DNA of 64,000 nt. Source: PALSA-610 sp038239145. GTDB taxonomy: Bacteria > Actinomycetota > Acidimicrobiia > IMCC26256 > PALSA-610. Location of the stretch: assembly GCA_038239145.1 (NCBI GenBank), contig JBBSFB010000001.1, positions 124,001 through 188,000 on the forward strand. Direction: 5' to 3'. Shown piece after piece: positions 1 through 8,358 of the stretch. The notes below the pieces were generated by a model, which did no database searches, was not told the DNA's origin, and was given only the letters and a program-made list of their open reading frames with translations. A program made the position numbers and the translations under genes. Numbering within the stretch: the stretch's first letter is position 1; each line of letters begins with the position of its first letter.

Positions 1-1061
1 TCCAGGACATCTCGAAGATGCCTTCGAACCTGCGCGAGCACATGCGGTACCCGGAAGACATCTTCAGCGCCCAGACCGAGCAGTACGCGCTGTACCACAT
101 CACCGATCCGGTCCAATACTTCAACAAGCAGGCGATCTGGGACGTGGCGCCGAGCCCCGACACGTCGAGCGCCGCTCCGGTCGCGTCGGCGGTCGTCAAC
201 GGGAACAACGGCGGTCGCAACACCACTCTGGCCGCCTCCGGCAGCCCGATCGATCCCCTCTATCTCACGATGGCGTTACCGCAGGAGGCGGGGAAACCAG
301 CGCAGCCACAACAATTCGTGCTCGAGAGATCGTTCACGCCCCGGCTGAAGGGCGGCATCTTGTCGGCCTTCGTCTTTGCGCAGTCCGACGGCGACAACTA
401 CGGGAAGCTCGTCCTGTACCAGGTACCGAACACGTCGGCCCCGTCCCCGGGCCAAGCCGCGACGCTCATCCAGTCGGATCAGTTCATCAGCAGTCAGTTC
501 ACGCTGCTCGGTAGCCAGGGCTCCCGAGTCATCCAGGGCAACGTGCAGCTGATACCGGTGGGCAACGCAATCATGTATGTGCGCCCGGTCTGGATCCTCG
601 GCGAGGGCACCACGACCTTCCCGAGGTACCTCGCGGTCGCGGCCGCGGTCGGGAACCGAGCCGTACTCGGCTTGAACATGGCCGACGCGGTGAATGCGCT
701 GGTGACCGGGAACGACACCCAGTTGCAGCTGCAGGGCGGGGTCAAGGGTGTGACGACCCCGACCGGCGGGGGATCGAGCTCCACCACCACGACCACGCCG
801 TCGACCCCGACCACCGGCCCCAACATCACCGCTCCGGCCGACGCCTCGGTCGCCGCCCTCCTCGCGCTGGCGGAACAAGAGTTCGAGGCCGCGAACACGG
901 CGTACGCGAACGGCGACCTCGGCGGTTATCAGTCGCACAACAAGAAGGCAGCGGAGTACGTCCAGCAAGCGGTCGCCAAGAATGGCGGCCTGCCGACCTC
1001 GACGACGCTCCCGACCTCGACGACCGTGCCCAAAGCGACCACGACGACCGCCAAGCCCTGA
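1..1061 (+). CDS. UPF0182 family membrane protein, C-terminal part (5' truncated by window)
   Basis: The reading frame is already open at base 3, so the gene begins upstream. The visible 353 residues match the C-terminal extracytoplasmic portion of the large UPF0182 (COG1615) actinobacterial membrane proteins: a motif like QDISKMPSNLREHMRYPED, then YHITDPVQYFNKQAIWDV, then LSAFVFAQSDGDNYGKL. No membrane helix falls in this part; in the family they lie in the missing N-terminus. A Thr/Ser/Pro-rich linker around residue 255 of the visible part leads to a short helical segment, and the protein ends in a second Thr-rich tail containing two LPTSTT repeats. The family's biochemical function is unknown. 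Confidence in the family is high. Confidence 0.85.
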   Translation, partial: QDISKMPSNLREHMRYPEDIFSAQTEQYALYHITDPVQYFNKQAIWDVAPSPDTSSAAPVASAVVNGNNGGRNTTLAASGSPIDPLYLTMALPQEAGKPAQPQQFVLERSFTPRLKGGILSAFVFAQSDGDNYGKLVLYQVPNTSAPSPGQAATLIQSDQFISSQFTLLGSQGSRVIQGNVQLIPVGNAIMYVRPVWILGEGTTTFPRYLAVAAAVGNRAVLGLNMADAVNALVTGNDTQLQLQGGVKGVTTPTGGGSSSTTTTTPSTPTTGPNITAPADASVAALLALAEQEFEAANTAYANGDLGGYQSHNKKAAEYVQQAVAKNGGLPTSTTLPTSTTVPKATTTTAKP

Positions 1062-1117
1062 CCGGAGCGCCCCGAAACCGGCCTCCGACCGGGCTTGGAA
1101 GGGGGCTCCGGGATTGT

Positions 1118-1133
1118 TACTATGGGCGTAGTG
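1118..1133. promoter_or_regulatory. Palindromic operator-like site upstream of sufB
   Basis: The sequence TACTATGGGCGTAGTG is an imperfect 16-bp palindrome, followed by TTA. The same element occurs as a perfect palindrome in front of the second suf operon at 9202-9217. It lies 74 bp before the sufB start. No suf regulator gene (SufR/ArsR-like or Rrf2) is visible in the window, so the binding protein is unknown. An iron or Fe-S responsive repressor is the simplest inference. Confidence 0.55.
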
Positions 1134-1207
1134 TTAATTGCCCGATCGCCGGGGGCGGCATCCGCCGCGTCCCTGTGGCCGATCGGGATTCGAGGAGGCG
1201 TCTGCCG

Positions 1208-2611
1208 ATGGCTGTTCAGGGCATCGATCTGGGCAAGTACAAGCTCGGCTGGCACGACACCGAGAGCTACGCCGTCACCCCCAAGAAGGGGCTGAACGAG
1301 CAGGTCGTCAAGGACATCTCGTACCACAAGTCCGAGCCGGAATGGATGACGAAGTTCCGGCTCAACGCGCTGAAGCGCTTCGAGCGCAAGCCGATGCTCG
1401 AATGGTTCTCGAAGAACATGCCGACGATCAACTTCGACGAGATCTACTACTACTTGAAGCCGAAGCAGGACGGCGCGGTCTCCGATTGGGACATGCTCCC
1501 CGAGGAGATGAAGGCCACCTACGAGAAGCTCGGCATCCCCGAAGCCGAGCGCAAGTTCCTCGCCGGCGTGACCAGCCAGTACGACTCCGAGGTCGTGTAC
1601 CACAAGAACCGCGAAGACTTGGAGCGCAAGGGCATCCTCTTCACGAGCATGGACCAGGCGCTCATCGACTACCCCGAGATCGTGCAGAAGTATTTCGGCA
1701 CGGTGATCCCGCCCGGCGACAACAAGTTCGCGGCGCTCAACTCGGCGGTCTGGTCGGGGGGCTCGTTCATCTACGTGCCGCCGGGGGTGCACGTCGACAT
1801 GCCGCTGCAGGCCTACTTCCGCATCAACGCGGAGAGCGCGGGCCAGTTCGAGCGCACGTTGATCATCGCCGACGAAGGGTCGTCGGTGCACTACGTCGAG
1901 GGTTGCTCGGCGCCGGTGTACACGAACGACTCGTTGCACTCCGCCGTGGTCGAGCTCATCGCCCGGCCCGGGGCGCGCATCCGCTACACGACGATCCAGA
2001 ACTGGTCGCCGAACGTCTACAACCTCGTCACCAAGCGGGCGCGAGCCGAGACGGAAGCGACGGTCGAGTGGATCGACGGCAACCTCGGTTCCAAGCTGAC
2101 GATGAAGTACCCGGCGGTCGTGATGACCGGCCCGAAGGCACACGGTGAAGTGCTGTCGGTCGCGTACGCCGGGAAGGGTCAGCATCAGGATGCGGGCGCC
2201 AAGATGACACACGCCGCGCCCGAGACCACCTCGATCATCGACTCGAAGTCGATCAGCAAGGACGGTGGCCGCACCACGTACCGCGGCCTGGTCCGAGTCG
2301 AAGAGGGCGCGCACAACGTGAAGAGTCACGTCCGCTGTGACGCGCTCATCCTCGACGACGAGTCGCGCAGCGACACGTACCCGTACATGGAGATCGAAGA
2401 GAAGGACGCGCGTATCGGCCACGAAGCGACCGTCTCCAAGGTCGGCGACGACCAGCTCTTCTATCTGCAGAGCAGGGGCCTGAGCGAGCAGCAGGCGACC
2501 GCCATGATCGTGAACGGCTTCATCGAGCCGATCACCAAGACGCTCCCGATGGAGTACGCGGTCGAGTTGTCGCGGCTCATCGAGCTGAACATGGAAGGCG
2601 CGGTCGGTTAG
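1208..2611 (+). CDS. sufB: Fe-S cluster assembly protein SufB
   Basis: SufB is the scaffold subunit of the SufBCD complex, on which Fe-S clusters are built in the cytoplasm. The 467-residue protein shows the family core: LNSAVWSGGSFIYVPPGVHV, a beta-helix region with RYTTIQNWS, the stretch KSHVRCDALILDDESRSDTYPYMEI, and a C-terminus with ATVSKVGDDQLFYLQSRGL. The start is the ATG at 1208 because GAGGAGG sits nine bases upstream (1192-1198). An in-frame GTG at 1175 would add 11 residues and lacks such a site. It heads the operon sufB-sufD-Rieske-sufC. The sufR-like regulator that often precedes sufB in actinobacteria is absent. Confidence 0.95.
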   Translation: MAVQGIDLGKYKLGWHDTESYAVTPKKGLNEQVVKDISYHKSEPEWMTKFRLNALKRFERKPMLEWFSKNMPTINFDEIYYYLKPKQDGAVSDWDMLPEEMKATYEKLGIPEAERKFLAGVTSQYDSEVVYHKNREDLERKGILFTSMDQALIDYPEIVQKYFGTVIPPGDNKFAALNSAVWSGGSFIYVPPGVHVDMPLQAYFRINAESAGQFERTLIIADEGSSVHYVEGCSAPVYTNDSLHSAVVELIARPGARIRYTTIQNWSPNVYNLVTKRARAETEATVEWIDGNLGSKLTMKYPAVVMTGPKAHGEVLSVAYAGKGQHQDAGAKMTHAAPETTSIIDSKSISKDGGRTTYRGLVRVEEGAHNVKSHVRCDALILDDESRSDTYPYMEIEEKDARIGHEATVSKVGDDQLFYLQSRGLSEQQATAMIVNGFIEPITKTLPMEYAVELSRLIELNMEGAVG

Positions 2612-2614
2612 GAG

Positions 2615-3913
2615 ATGACCGCCGCGTTCACAGCCGATGCTGCGCGCGCGCTCGGAGGACCGGATTGGCTGGTTCGTCGGCGCGCGGATGCCGCCGAGCG
2701 ACTCATGTCGGTCTCGTGGCCGACCCCGTCCGAGGAGATCTGGCGCTACTCCCGCGTCGACAAGCTCGACCTCGGCCGCTACCGCCCCTTCACGGCGGAC
2801 GAGCTGGGCCCGCCCGGGGACGAGCGCGCACCCGGCGGCGGCCCCTGGGCCGCGGAAGCGGGCAAGCACGCGGGGATGATCGTCGTGCACGACGGTCGGG
2901 TCGTGCACCACGAGCTCGACGCCGCGCTGGCGGCCAAAGGCGTGCGCGCGTGCGGGATCGCTACGTGCGAGGACGAGCTCGTCCGGTCGCTGCTCGGGAG
3001 CGCGTCGAGCGCGTCGGAAGACGCGTTCACCGTGTTGCACGACGCGTTTCTCGCAGGCGGAGCGTTCGTGCACGTTCCCGCCGGAGTGGTGATCGAGGAC
3101 CCGATCCTCGTGCTGCACTGGAGCTCGGGCGACGGTCGGGCCTCCTTCCCGCACACGCTGGTATCCCTGGGGGCAGGCGCGCAAGCGACGGTGCTCGATC
3201 GCTTCGGGTCGCCGGAAACCGATCATCTTGTCGACGCGGTCACCGAGCTCCTCGTCGGTGACAACGCGCACCTTCGGTACCTGACCGTGCAGGAGCACGG
3301 TTCGCGTACGTGGCACCTCGGGTTCCAGCGCGCGCACGTCGGCCGCGACGCGACGCTGCGTACGTCGGCCGTTGCGCTGGGCGGCGACTACGCCCGCCTG
3401 CGCAGTGAAGCGCTGTTGACCGGAACCGGAGCAGAGAGCGACCAGCTCGCCGTGTACTTCGGCGACGGCGCCCAGATGCTCGACTTCCGCACGCTCCAGG
3501 ATCACGACGCGCCCAACACCCGCAGCGACCTGTTATTCAAGGGCGCGGTCGAGGACACCGCCCGGTCGGTCTACTCGGGCCTGGTGCACTTGCGGCCGGC
3601 CGCCAAGAAGGCGAACGCCTCGCAAACCAACCGCAACCTCGTGCTCTCGGAGGGCGCGAGCGCAGAGTCGATCCCGAATCTCGAGATCGAAGCCAACGAC
3701 GTGCGGTGCTCGCACGCGTCGACCGTTGGGCCCATCGACGACGAGCAGCTCTACTACCTCGAGTCGCGTGGCATCCCGCCCGAAGAAGCCGAACGACTCA
3801 TCGTGCTCGGGTTCTTCGACGACGTCTTCGAGCGCCTCCCCGTCGGTGCGCTGACCCGCGGTCTGCGCCGTTCGGTCGTCGACAAGCTCGAGCACGCCCG
3901 GGCGAGGCGATGA
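2615..3913 (+). CDS. sufD: Fe-S cluster assembly protein SufD
   Basis: SufD is the SufB paralogue that joins SufB and SufC in the Fe-S scaffold complex. The 432-residue protein has the SufD layout: an N-terminal helical part with SEEIWRYSRVD, a central beta-helix, and the C-terminal core SNLEIEANDVRCSHASTVGPIDDEQLYYLESRGI. It lies in the same frame as sufB, separated by a single codon (TAG GAG ATG). The AGGAG touches the ATG, so translation probably depends on ribosomes finishing sufB. Its stop overlaps the Rieske start (ATGA at 3910-3913). Confidence 0.93.
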   Translation: MTAAFTADAARALGGPDWLVRRRADAAERLMSVSWPTPSEEIWRYSRVDKLDLGRYRPFTADELGPPGDERAPGGGPWAAEAGKHAGMIVVHDGRVVHHELDAALAAKGVRACGIATCEDELVRSLLGSASSASEDAFTVLHDAFLAGGAFVHVPAGVVIEDPILVLHWSSGDGRASFPHTLVSLGAGAQATVLDRFGSPETDHLVDAVTELLVGDNAHLRYLTVQEHGSRTWHLGFQRAHVGRDATLRTSAVALGGDYARLRSEALLTGTGAESDQLAVYFGDGAQMLDFRTLQDHDAPNTRSDLLFKGAVEDTARSVYSGLVHLRPAAKKANASQTNRNLVLSEGASAESIPNLEIEANDVRCSHASTVGPIDDEQLYYLESRGIPPEEAERLIVLGFFDDVFERLPVGALTRGLRRSVVDKLEHARARR

Positions 3914-4230
3914 TGGGCACCCTCGTGCGGCTCTGCGCCCGTGACGATCTCGCCCCTGGTACCGCCCGCCGCTTCGATGTCGACCCGCACCGCATCGCTC
4001 TGGTACGTATCGGCGACGACTTCTACGCGATCGGCGACACCTGCTCGCACGCCGACTTCTCCTTGTCCGAGGGCGACGTGTGGCCCGACGAGCTCGAGCT
4101 CGAGTGCCCGAAGCACGGCTCGACATTCTCGCTGACCACCGGCGAGCCCCAGACCCTTCCCGCGACCCGGCCCGTTCCGGTGTACGAGATCCAGGTCGAT
4201 GGCGACGACGTCTCGGTGGTGCTCCCGTGA
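3910..4230 (+). CDS. Rieske-type [2Fe-2S] ferredoxin of the suf operon
   Basis: This is a 106-residue single-domain Rieske protein resembling the ferredoxin subunit of non-haem iron oxygenases. The cluster ligands are visible as C45-x-H47 and C66-x2-H69, in TCSHADFSL and LECPKHGSTF. It is translationally coupled on both sides, through ATGA with sufD and GTGA with sufC. Small Rieske proteins sit at this place in many actinobacterial suf operons. A role in electron supply or cluster handling for the Suf machinery is inferred, not shown. A second ATG lies immediately after the chosen one. Confidence 0.9.
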   Translation: MMGTLVRLCARDDLAPGTARRFDVDPHRIALVRIGDDFYAIGDTCSHADFSLSEGDVWPDELELECPKHGSTFSLTTGEPQTLPATRPVPVYEIQVDGDDVSVVLP

Positions 4231-5060
4231 GCGAGCATGTGCTCCGCATCCGGGGGCTGCACGCCAACGTCGCCCGCCACGAGATCCTGCGCGGCGTCGA
4301 CCTCGAGGTCCGCACCGGTGAGGTGCACGCGCTCATGGGACCCAACGGCTCGGGCAAGTCGACGCTCTCGCACGCGCTCATGGGGAGCAGCGAGTACGAC
4401 GTCACGAGCGGTTCGGTCACGATCGACGGGTCCGAGCTCGTGGGTCTCCCCACGTGGCGCCGGGCCCAGCTCGGTCTGTTCCTCGCCATGCAGTATCCGG
4501 TCGAGGTCCCGGGCGTGCAGCTCGAAGCCGTCGTCACGTCCGCGTTCGAAGCGCGGGGGTCGGTGCCGGTCGACCTCCACGACCGCATCGTCGAGGAGTC
4601 CCGCACCCTCGGCGTGCCCGACGAGTTGTTGCGCCGGGGCGTCAACACCGAGTTCTCGGGCGGCGAGAAGAAGCGGGCCGAAACCGTGCAGCTCGCGGTC
4701 CTGGAACCGAAGTTCGCGGTGCTCGACGAGATCGACTCGGGTCTCGACGTCGACGCGCTGCGCGACGTCGCCCGGCGCGTGTACGCACTCGCCAAGGAAG
4801 GCCAGGTCGGCGTCCTCGCGATCACGCACTACGCCCGGTTGCTCGCCGAGCTCCGTCCCGACCGAGTCCACGTGTTCCTCGCGGGTCGGATCGTGAAGAG
4901 CGGCGGTCCCGAGCTCGCCGACGAGCTGGAGCGCACCGGCTACGAAGGCATCGCGGCGGAGCTCGGCATCGACGAACTCACGGTCGGCCGGCCCGCGGAG
5001 GCCGATCCCTTCGGCGATCCCACGATCGGCAACAGCCCCTTCGCCGACCCGCTCGGCTAG
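4227..5060 (+). CDS. sufC: Fe-S assembly ATPase SufC (copy 1, with sufBD)
   Basis: SufC is an ABC-type ATPase that drives SufBCD conformational change. In the 277-residue protein, Walker A (GPNGSGKS) is at 38-45, the ABC signature is SGGEKKRAE, and Walker B is AVLDEIDSGLD, with the family motif AITHYARLL after it. The GTG start overlaps the Rieske stop (GTGA, 4227-4230). The C-terminal ~25 residues after GIAAELGIDEL are acidic and Pro/Gly-rich (EADPFGDPTIGNSPFADP), an extension beyond the usual SufC end. A second sufC is encoded at 8355-9185. Being next to sufBD makes this the likelier SufBD partner, but that is inference. Confidence 0.93.
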   Translation: MSEHVLRIRGLHANVARHEILRGVDLEVRTGEVHALMGPNGSGKSTLSHALMGSSEYDVTSGSVTIDGSELVGLPTWRRAQLGLFLAMQYPVEVPGVQLEAVVTSAFEARGSVPVDLHDRIVEESRTLGVPDELLRRGVNTEFSGGEKKRAETVQLAVLEPKFAVLDEIDSGLDVDALRDVARRVYALAKEGQVGVLAITHYARLLAELRPDRVHVFLAGRIVKSGGPELADELERTGYEGIAAELGIDELTVGRPAEADPFGDPTIGNSPFADPLG

Positions 5061-5099
5061 CGCCGGGCGGCGCTCGACCCGGATCCTGTCGGTCGGGCT

Positions 5100-6221
5100 C
5101 TACGGCTGCTTCTTGGTGGTGGGCGTCGTGGGCACCGGCGGCCTCGACGTCGATTTCACTGTGGTCGGGGTCGTGCCCTTCTTCGTGGTCGGGGTCGTGC
5201 CCTTTTTGACCGTGGTCGGCGTCTTCACGGTCGTGGTGGTCTTCGGCACGGTCGTGGTCGGGACGGGGCCGACGTAGCCGTTGCCCGCCTTCTTGGCCGT
5301 CCCCACCACGAACACCGACTCGCCCTGGTGGACGAGTGTGTAGAAGTAGTTCGCGATGTGCATTGGGATACGGGCGCACCCGTGCGAAGCGGGGTATGCC
5401 GGCACCGAGGCCAGGCCGTGCACCGCGTCGCTGCCGTTGAAGTAGTACGGGTTCCACATCGAGCCGAGCTTGCCGTTCTGCCAGCCCTTGTGGAGCTCGT
5501 AGAAATGGAAGTGCCCGGTCGGGGTGATCGCGTACTGGCAACCGTCGACGCCGCCGCAGAAGTGCTCGCCGCTCCCGGTGGAGGTCGTGGTCAGGAGCTG
5601 GGGCTGCCAGTTCGTGTAGAGCGTGAGCGTCTGGCGGTCGAGATCGATCTCGACCCGGTCGGGCTCGCTGTTCGGCTCGGCCGGGCTGTAGGTGAAGTGG
5701 GTGAGAGCGAAGTCGACCGCGGTGTTGATCCGCCCGGTGCGGGGGAGCCCAAAGTACTTCTGCACCGTCGTGACCGCGTACTGCGTGTCCTGGCCGAACT
5801 GCCCGTCGACGGGGCCTGGATCGAAGTGCAGCGCCTTCATCCGGGCTTCGTAGGCCAGCACGACCGGACCGCTCGCACCGATACCGATGCCGTTGCCGGG
5901 CGACGGGAGTATCTGGTCGGGGGGCTGGTTGACGCGGGGGAGCGTGCTCGTCGTGGTGCGGGGCCGCGTCGTGCTCGTGGTCGTCGGCGCGCTCGACGTG
6001 GTCGGGATGACCTGGGGATCGGTGAGGTCGGTCTGCGCGCCCGAGGCCTTGTCCGTCTTCGCGACGGCGAGGAACGTGCCGACGGCAGCACCGATCACGG
6101 CTACGGCCGCAACGGTCGAGACGATGGCTCGGCGGCGCCAACTCCCGCGCTGCGCGGCCAACCGAGTGGCCCGGCCGATCTCTTCGGGAGTTCTGTTTGG
6201 ACGCGTGTCGTCAGGCTTCAC
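5100..6221 (-). CDS. L,D-transpeptidase (YkuD) with peptidoglycan-binding domain
   Basis: This is a predicted cell-wall cross-linking enzyme acting outside the membrane. Order of parts: a basic cytoplasmic N-terminus, one membrane helix at about 32-54, a Thr/Pro-rich linker (about 72-100), a peptidoglycan-binding-1-like segment (about 119-165, with RMKALHFDPGPVDGQFGQDT), then a YkuD catalytic domain whose active site is readable as HG..SHGCARIP near residues 276-298 (catalytic Cys and His). It ends in a long Thr/Lys/Pro tail (about 325-373) built of PTT-K repeats. The start is a GTG with a TACCAT box ending ten bases upstream, so the leader would be only about three bases. It is convergent with the sufBDC operon. 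Confidence 0.88.
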   Translation of the reverse strand: MKPDDTRPNRTPEEIGRATRLAAQRGSWRRRAIVSTVAAVAVIGAAVGTFLAVAKTDKASGAQTDLTDPQVIPTTSSAPTTTSTTRPRTTTSTLPRVNQPPDQILPSPGNGIGIGASGPVVLAYEARMKALHFDPGPVDGQFGQDTQYAVTTVQKYFGLPRTGRINTAVDFALTHFTYSPAEPNSEPDRVEIDLDRQTLTLYTNWQPQLLTTTSTGSGEHFCGGVDGCQYAITPTGHFHFYELHKGWQNGKLGSMWNPYYFNGSDAVHGLASVPAYPASHGCARIPMHIANYFYTLVHQGESVFVVGTAKKAGNGYVGPVPTTTVPKTTTTVKTPTTVKKGTTPTTKKGTTPTTVKSTSRPPVPTTPTTKKQP

Positions 6222-6297
6222 CGGCGTTGGATGGTACTGGACGTTCCGGGCCTAACGGTGGCGCGACCGATCCTGCGAGGGCACGGTGGCCCCGCGG

Positions 6298-6471
6298 TCA
6301 GTGGGCGGGCTCAGTCTCGGACTCGATCAGAGCCGCGAGCGCGGCATCGGAAACGACGGCGGTGCGAAGGTCGAGGAGAAAGTCGACGACTTCCGAAGAG
6401 CCGATCAGATCCCGGGACGCGAAACGCTCGAGCGCCTCGTCGATGATCGTGACGATCCCAGCCTGGTCCAC
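6298..6471 (-). CDS. Small hypothetical protein, 57 aa
   Basis: I do not recognise a family. I chose the GTG at 6471 because AGGAGGA lies five bases before it; the in-frame ATG at 6531 upstream has no comparable site. The protein is acidic and predicted helical (IVTIIDEALERF, SSEVVDFLLDLRTAV), with no signal peptide, no membrane segment and no Cys. It sits alone between sufU and the L,D-transpeptidase on the same strand. The 145 bases upstream contain a TACGCT box that could serve as a promoter. Its size and the good ribosome-binding site favour a real gene. Confidence 0.6.
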   Translation of the reverse strand: MDQAGIVTIIDEALERFASRDLIGSSEVVDFLLDLRTAVVSDAALAALIESETEPAH

Positions 6472-6616
6472 GTCGGTCCTCCTGCTCAGAACGGTCAGCG
6501 TAGCCGCCCGTCTCCTGTCTACCTGCAACACCCATATGGGGGGTCGGGTTCCCCGATTACCACGAAACTTCGGATCCCTGTGACCGACGGCACTTCCTCG
6601 GGTCCGTAACCGTACG

Positions 6617-7111
6617 TCACGAGTGTGTCTGTGATGTTTCGTCCAGGGCCTGCTGGAGGGTGTTCCAGGACAAGGTGGCGCATTTGATGCGGACGGGGAA
6701 CTTCACGACGCCCTGGAGGGCTTCGAGATCGCCGAGCCGGACCCCGGCGAGATCGGCGGCGAGGTCGCTACCGTCGCCTCCGTCGCCCTCGAGCTTCGAC
6801 TCGTGGATCGACATCAGGGCCTTGAAGGCGCGGATGAGCTTGCGGACCTCTTCGATGGACTGTCCCTTCACGGCCGAGCTCATCATCGAGGTGGATGCCT
6901 GGCTGATCGAACACCCCTGGCCCGCGATCTTCACGTCGCGGACGGTGTCGGTCGCGGGATCGATGTCGAGGTAGAGCACGACCTCGTCGCCGCACAAGGG
7001 GTTGAACCCCTCGACCTTGTGCGCGGGCGGTACCGCGAGCTCGCCGCGGTTACGGGGCGACCGGTAATGGTCGAGGATGATCTCGCGGTACAGGTCTTCG
7101 AGTCCGGCCAT
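6617..7111 (-). CDS. sufU: SufU, zinc-dependent sulfurtransferase
   Basis: SufU accepts persulfide sulfur from SufS and passes it to the SufBCD scaffold. The 164-residue IscU-fold protein carries the expected zinc/sulfur ligands: C40 with D42 (LCGDE), C67 (GCSIS) and C144 (KCATLSW). It also contains the insertion between the last two Cys that separates SufU from IscU. It is the last gene of the minus-strand operon sufC-sufS-sufU, 11 bases after sufS, with only a weak AGGA before the ATG. Confidence 0.93.
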   Translation of the reverse strand: MAGLEDLYREIILDHYRSPRNRGELAVPPAHKVEGFNPLCGDEVVLYLDIDPATDTVRDVKIAGQGCSISQASTSMMSSAVKGQSIEEVRKLIRAFKALMSIHESKLEGDGGDGSDLAADLAGVRLGDLEALQGVVKFPVRIKCATLSWNTLQQALDETSQTHS

Positions 7112-7122
7112 CTGCTGCGATC

Positions 7123-8358
7123 CTAAACCGCGAAGAACTTCTGGGCCTTCGCCAACGCCTCGATCAGCGCGTCGACATCGGCCTCATCGTTGTACACGTA
7201 GAACGACGCCCGTGTCGTCGCCGGGACGCCGAGCTGGCGCATGAGCGGCTTGGCGCAGTGATGCCCGGCCCGAACGCACACCGCGTCCTCGTCGAGCACC
7301 TGACTCACGTCGTGGGCGTGGATGCCGTCGAACAGGAACGACACCGCTCCTCCCCGGACCTCGATGTCGGTGGGGCCGTGGATCGTCAGGCTCTCGCCGA
7401 AGCGCTCGCGCAGCGACTCGAGCGCGTAGCGGGTGACGAGCCGCTCGTGGGCCCGGACCGCGTCCATGCCGAGCGCGGATATGTAATCGATCGCGGCGCC
7501 GAAGCCGATCGCTTCAACGATCGCCGGCGTACCCGCCTCGAACTTCCACGGAAGGTCGTTGGTCGTGAACCCGTCGAGGCGGACGTCACGGATCATCTCG
7601 CCGCCGCCGAGGAAGGGCGGCATGTCATCGAGCAACTCGAACCGGGCCCAGAGTGCGCCGATCCCGGTCGGGCCGAGGATCTTGTGCGACGAGAAGGCCA
7701 CGAAGTCGGCGTCCCACTGCTGGACGTCGGTGGCGACGTGCGGGACGTACTGGCAGGCGTCGACGAGGATCAGCGCGCCGTGCGCGTGGGCCGCGTCGGC
7801 CAGCGGCCGAATGTCGTTGATCGTGCCGAGGACGTTCGACATCGCGCTGACGGCCAGCAGGCGGGCGCCCTCGAGCAACGCGTCGAGGTTCGAGAGGTCG
7901 AGCCGGAAGTCCTGGGTAAGCGGGATCCAGCGCAATTCGATGCCGCGCTCGGCCGCGAGGATCTGCCACGGGACGACGTTGGCGTGGTGCTCCAGGTGCG
8001 AGAGCACGACGGCGTCGCCGGTCTTGAGGTTGGCGCGTCCCCACGAGTACGCGACGAGGTTGATGGACTCCGTCGCATTGCGCGTGAAGACGATCTCCTC
8101 TTTGCGCGGTGCGTTGACGAAACGGGCCACCTTGCGGCGGGCGTCCTCGAACGCGACGGTCGCTTCTTCGGCGATCGTGTACACACCGCGGTGGATGTTC
8201 GCGTAGTGGTCGCGGTAGGCGTGGTCCATTGCGTCGAGGACGGCGAGCGGCTTTTGCGCCGACGACGCGGAGTCGAGGTAGACGAGGCGCTTGCCGTTGA
8301 CTTCCCGTTCGAAGATCGGGAAGTCACGCTTGATGGTCGCGACGTCGAGCGCGGTCAC
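7123..8358 (-). CDS. sufS: Cysteine desulfurase SufS (class II)
   Basis: This PLP enzyme converts cysteine to alanine and forms an enzyme persulfide for Fe-S assembly. The 411-residue protein shows the PLP lysine K226 (SSHKILGPTG), the cofactor Asp/Gln region (LVDACQYVPH) and the active cysteine C368 (RAGHHCAKP) in the short class II loop. The GTG start overlaps the sufC stop (GTGA) and has GAGGAGG seven bases upstream, inside sufC. This is the only cysteine desulfurase in the window, so it probably serves both suf operons. Confidence 0.95.
   Translation of the reverse strand: MTALDVATIKRDFPIFEREVNGKRLVYLDSASSAQKPLAVLDAMDHAYRDHYANIHRGVYTIAEEATVAFEDARRKVARFVNAPRKEEIVFTRNATESINLVAYSWGRANLKTGDAVVLSHLEHHANVVPWQILAAERGIELRWIPLTQDFRLDLSNLDALLEGARLLAVSAMSNVLGTINDIRPLADAAHAHGALILVDACQYVPHVATDVQQWDADFVAFSSHKILGPTGIGALWARFELLDDMPPFLGGGEMIRDVRLDGFTTNDLPWKFEAGTPAIVEAIGFGAAIDYISALGMDAVRAHERLVTRYALESLRERFGESLTIHGPTDIEVRGGAVSFLFDGIHAHDVSQVLDEDAVCVRAGHHCAKPLMRQLGVPATTRASFYVYNDEADVDALIEALAKAQKFFAV

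Noticed and set aside
929..3505. Very long open frame on the minus strand opposite sufB and sufD
   Set aside because: It is an Arg/Asp/Val/Leu-rich high-GC shadow of two clear suf genes, with no recognisable domain.
5061..5099. Terminator between the convergent sufC and L,D-transpeptidase genes
   Set aside because: No stem longer than about five base pairs and no U tract could be found.
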